Below, one piece after another: positions 22,645 to 23,009 of a DNA stretch of 23,009 bases (positions are counted from its first letter, which is position 1; every line of letters starts with the position of its first letter). Where the stretch lies: the NCBI GenBank assembly GCA_033720855.1, contig JAWWBR010000049.1, positions 1-23,009 of the forward strand, read 5' to 3'. The DNA comes from SMXQ01 sp033720855 (GTDB lineage: Bacteria > Pseudomonadota > Alphaproteobacteria > SMXQ01). The translations under genes and the position numbers were made by a program. The notes under the pieces were generated by a model. It did not search any database, was not told the DNA's origin, and was given only the letters and a program-made list of their open reading frames with translations.

Positions 22645-22835
22645 TTCCCTGTTAACAGGGAAAATACAGGGAAATCTTGGTTTTTTCGGTAAGTTGCACC
22701 CGTCCGCAGTGCAATTTTCCACCTTATTCCAGGGGCTTAGGGAGAAATTCCCTACTTCAAAGAACAGGGAATTTGATTCCGGGAACAGGGAAAATGTCTG
22801 ACATATCAGGGAACACAGCAAGCCGGTTCAGGGAA
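22645..22835. repeat. CAGGGAA repeat cluster with 18-bp palindrome
   Basis: CAGGGAA occurs six times on the plus strand, starting at 22656, 22667, 22765, 22786, 22807 and 22829. The last four are spaced 21, 21 and 22 bp. TTCCCTGTTAACAGGGAA at 22645-22662 is a perfect palindrome, and another inverted TTCCCT lies at 22748. The repeat units are short and the spacers differ, so this is not a CRISPR array. The region is AT-richer than its surroundings, suggesting a foreign or non-coding origin. Confidence 0.75.
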
Positions 22836-22908
22836 GCGTTTTTTCGCCCCTACGACAGCCTTTCTGTTGTTAACTTAATGTCCGCCTCTGACCCAAAGCA
22901 GATGGGGT

Positions 22909-22980
22909 GGATGGCTCCCGCTCCCGGCATCTAGGTGCCAAAGTTTGGTTGCGATCAACCACGAGCAAAAGGAGCCATCC
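22909..22980 (+). other. Inverted repeat in the IS110-type leader, covering the ribosome binding site
   Basis: GGATGGCTCC (22909-22918) and GGAGCCATCC (22971-22980) are perfect 10-bp inverted repeats 52 bases apart, and the second arm contains the AGGAG Shine-Dalgarno of the transposase. Smaller hairpins lie between them: GGCA/TGCC (22926-22939) and GGTTG-CGAT-CAACC (22947-22960). The fold could keep translation off in read-through transcripts. Confidence 0.55.
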
Positions 22981-22983
22981 GCC

Positions 22984-23009
22984 ATGAATGTTAGCACCAT
23001 CGGTCTTGA
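22984..23009 (+). CDS. IS110-family transposase, 5' end only
   Basis: Only eight full codons (MNVSTIGL) and two bases lie in the window. The start matches the N-terminus typical of IS110/IS1111 transposases, which continue with Asp-Ile-Ala-Lys; the final bases GA fit the first catalytic Asp of their DEDD site. AAAGGAG about seven bases upstream supports the ATG at 22984. The gene continues beyond the window edge, so intactness cannot be judged. The call depends on a short stretch plus the leader structure. Confidence 0.7.

Larger units (their letters stand above)
22446..22908. other. Non-coding stretch between phoR and the insertion sequence
   Basis: About 460 bp with no credible gene. The left part (22446-22620) carries the possible phoR promoter and otherwise nothing recognisable. 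The right part (22645-22835) holds the CAGGGAA repeat cluster, and 22878-22903 an imperfect palindrome. Confidence 0.6.

Noticed and set aside
22645..22835. CRISPR array
   Set aside because: The repeat unit is only about 7-9 bp, the spacing is irregular at the left, and there are no cas genes.
22677..22934. Open frame of 85 codons across the CAGGGAA repeats
   Set aside because: The apparent repeats TGN/TGK/SGN in the translation simply follow the 21-bp DNA spacing. There is no Shine-Dalgarno, and the frame runs into the IS leader.

Overview
The window looks like chromosomal DNA of a GC-rich alphaproteobacterium, probably Rhodospirillales-like. Two things point there: a phoR / pstS-pstC-pstA-pstB-phoU-phoB phosphate locus with long PstA and PstC proteins, and several promoters of the form GGAAC-N16/17-CGTT, the signature of the alphaproteobacterial general stress sigma factor EcfG. 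The exact taxon cannot be read from the sequence.

Region 1 (1-14385) is a block of stress and redox genes. On the plus strand are an OmpR-type response regulator, a Glu/Leu/Phe/Val dehydrogenase (probable NAD-glutamate dehydrogenase), iron superoxide dismutase sodB, a phospholipase D fused to a DedA/VTT-like membrane domain, and an overlapping endonuclease/exonuclease/phosphatase-family protein. Three minus-strand genes follow: an ECF sigma factor, a hybrid histidine kinase and a DegP/HtrA protease with a clear intrinsic terminator. Then a plus-strand cluster, probably one operon, holds a tandem universal stress protein, a small secreted two-cysteine protein, a PoxB-like pyruvate oxidase and a glycine-zipper stress protein. 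Exact EcfG-type promoters precede the dehydrogenase, sodB and the usp operon, and a near match precedes degP, so much of the block may form one stress regulon.

Region 2 (14386-14575) is the junction. It holds only the 3' 48 nt of a tRNA-Arg(CCG) gene, from the anticodon arm to CCA, without a D arm or 5' acceptor half. This is what the distal attachment site of an element integrated into a tRNA 3' end looks like. The polarity puts the element to the left, so region 1 may be the right end of a stress-tolerance genomic island.

Region 3 (14576-22445, all minus strand) is the phosphate starvation module. The kinase gene phoR is followed by a Pho box, pstS, an intercistronic hairpin, and pstC-pstA-pstB-phoU-phoB with short gaps or overlaps. 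PstS binds phosphate, PstCAB imports it, PhoU passes transport status to PhoR, and PhoR phosphorylates PhoB, which should act on the Pho box in front of pstS.

Region 4 (22446-23009) is non-coding until the end. It contains a cluster of CAGGGAA repeats, partly spaced by 21-22 bp and including an 18-bp palindrome. It ends in the 5' end of an IS110-type transposase gene, whose leader can fold so that the ribosome binding site is paired.
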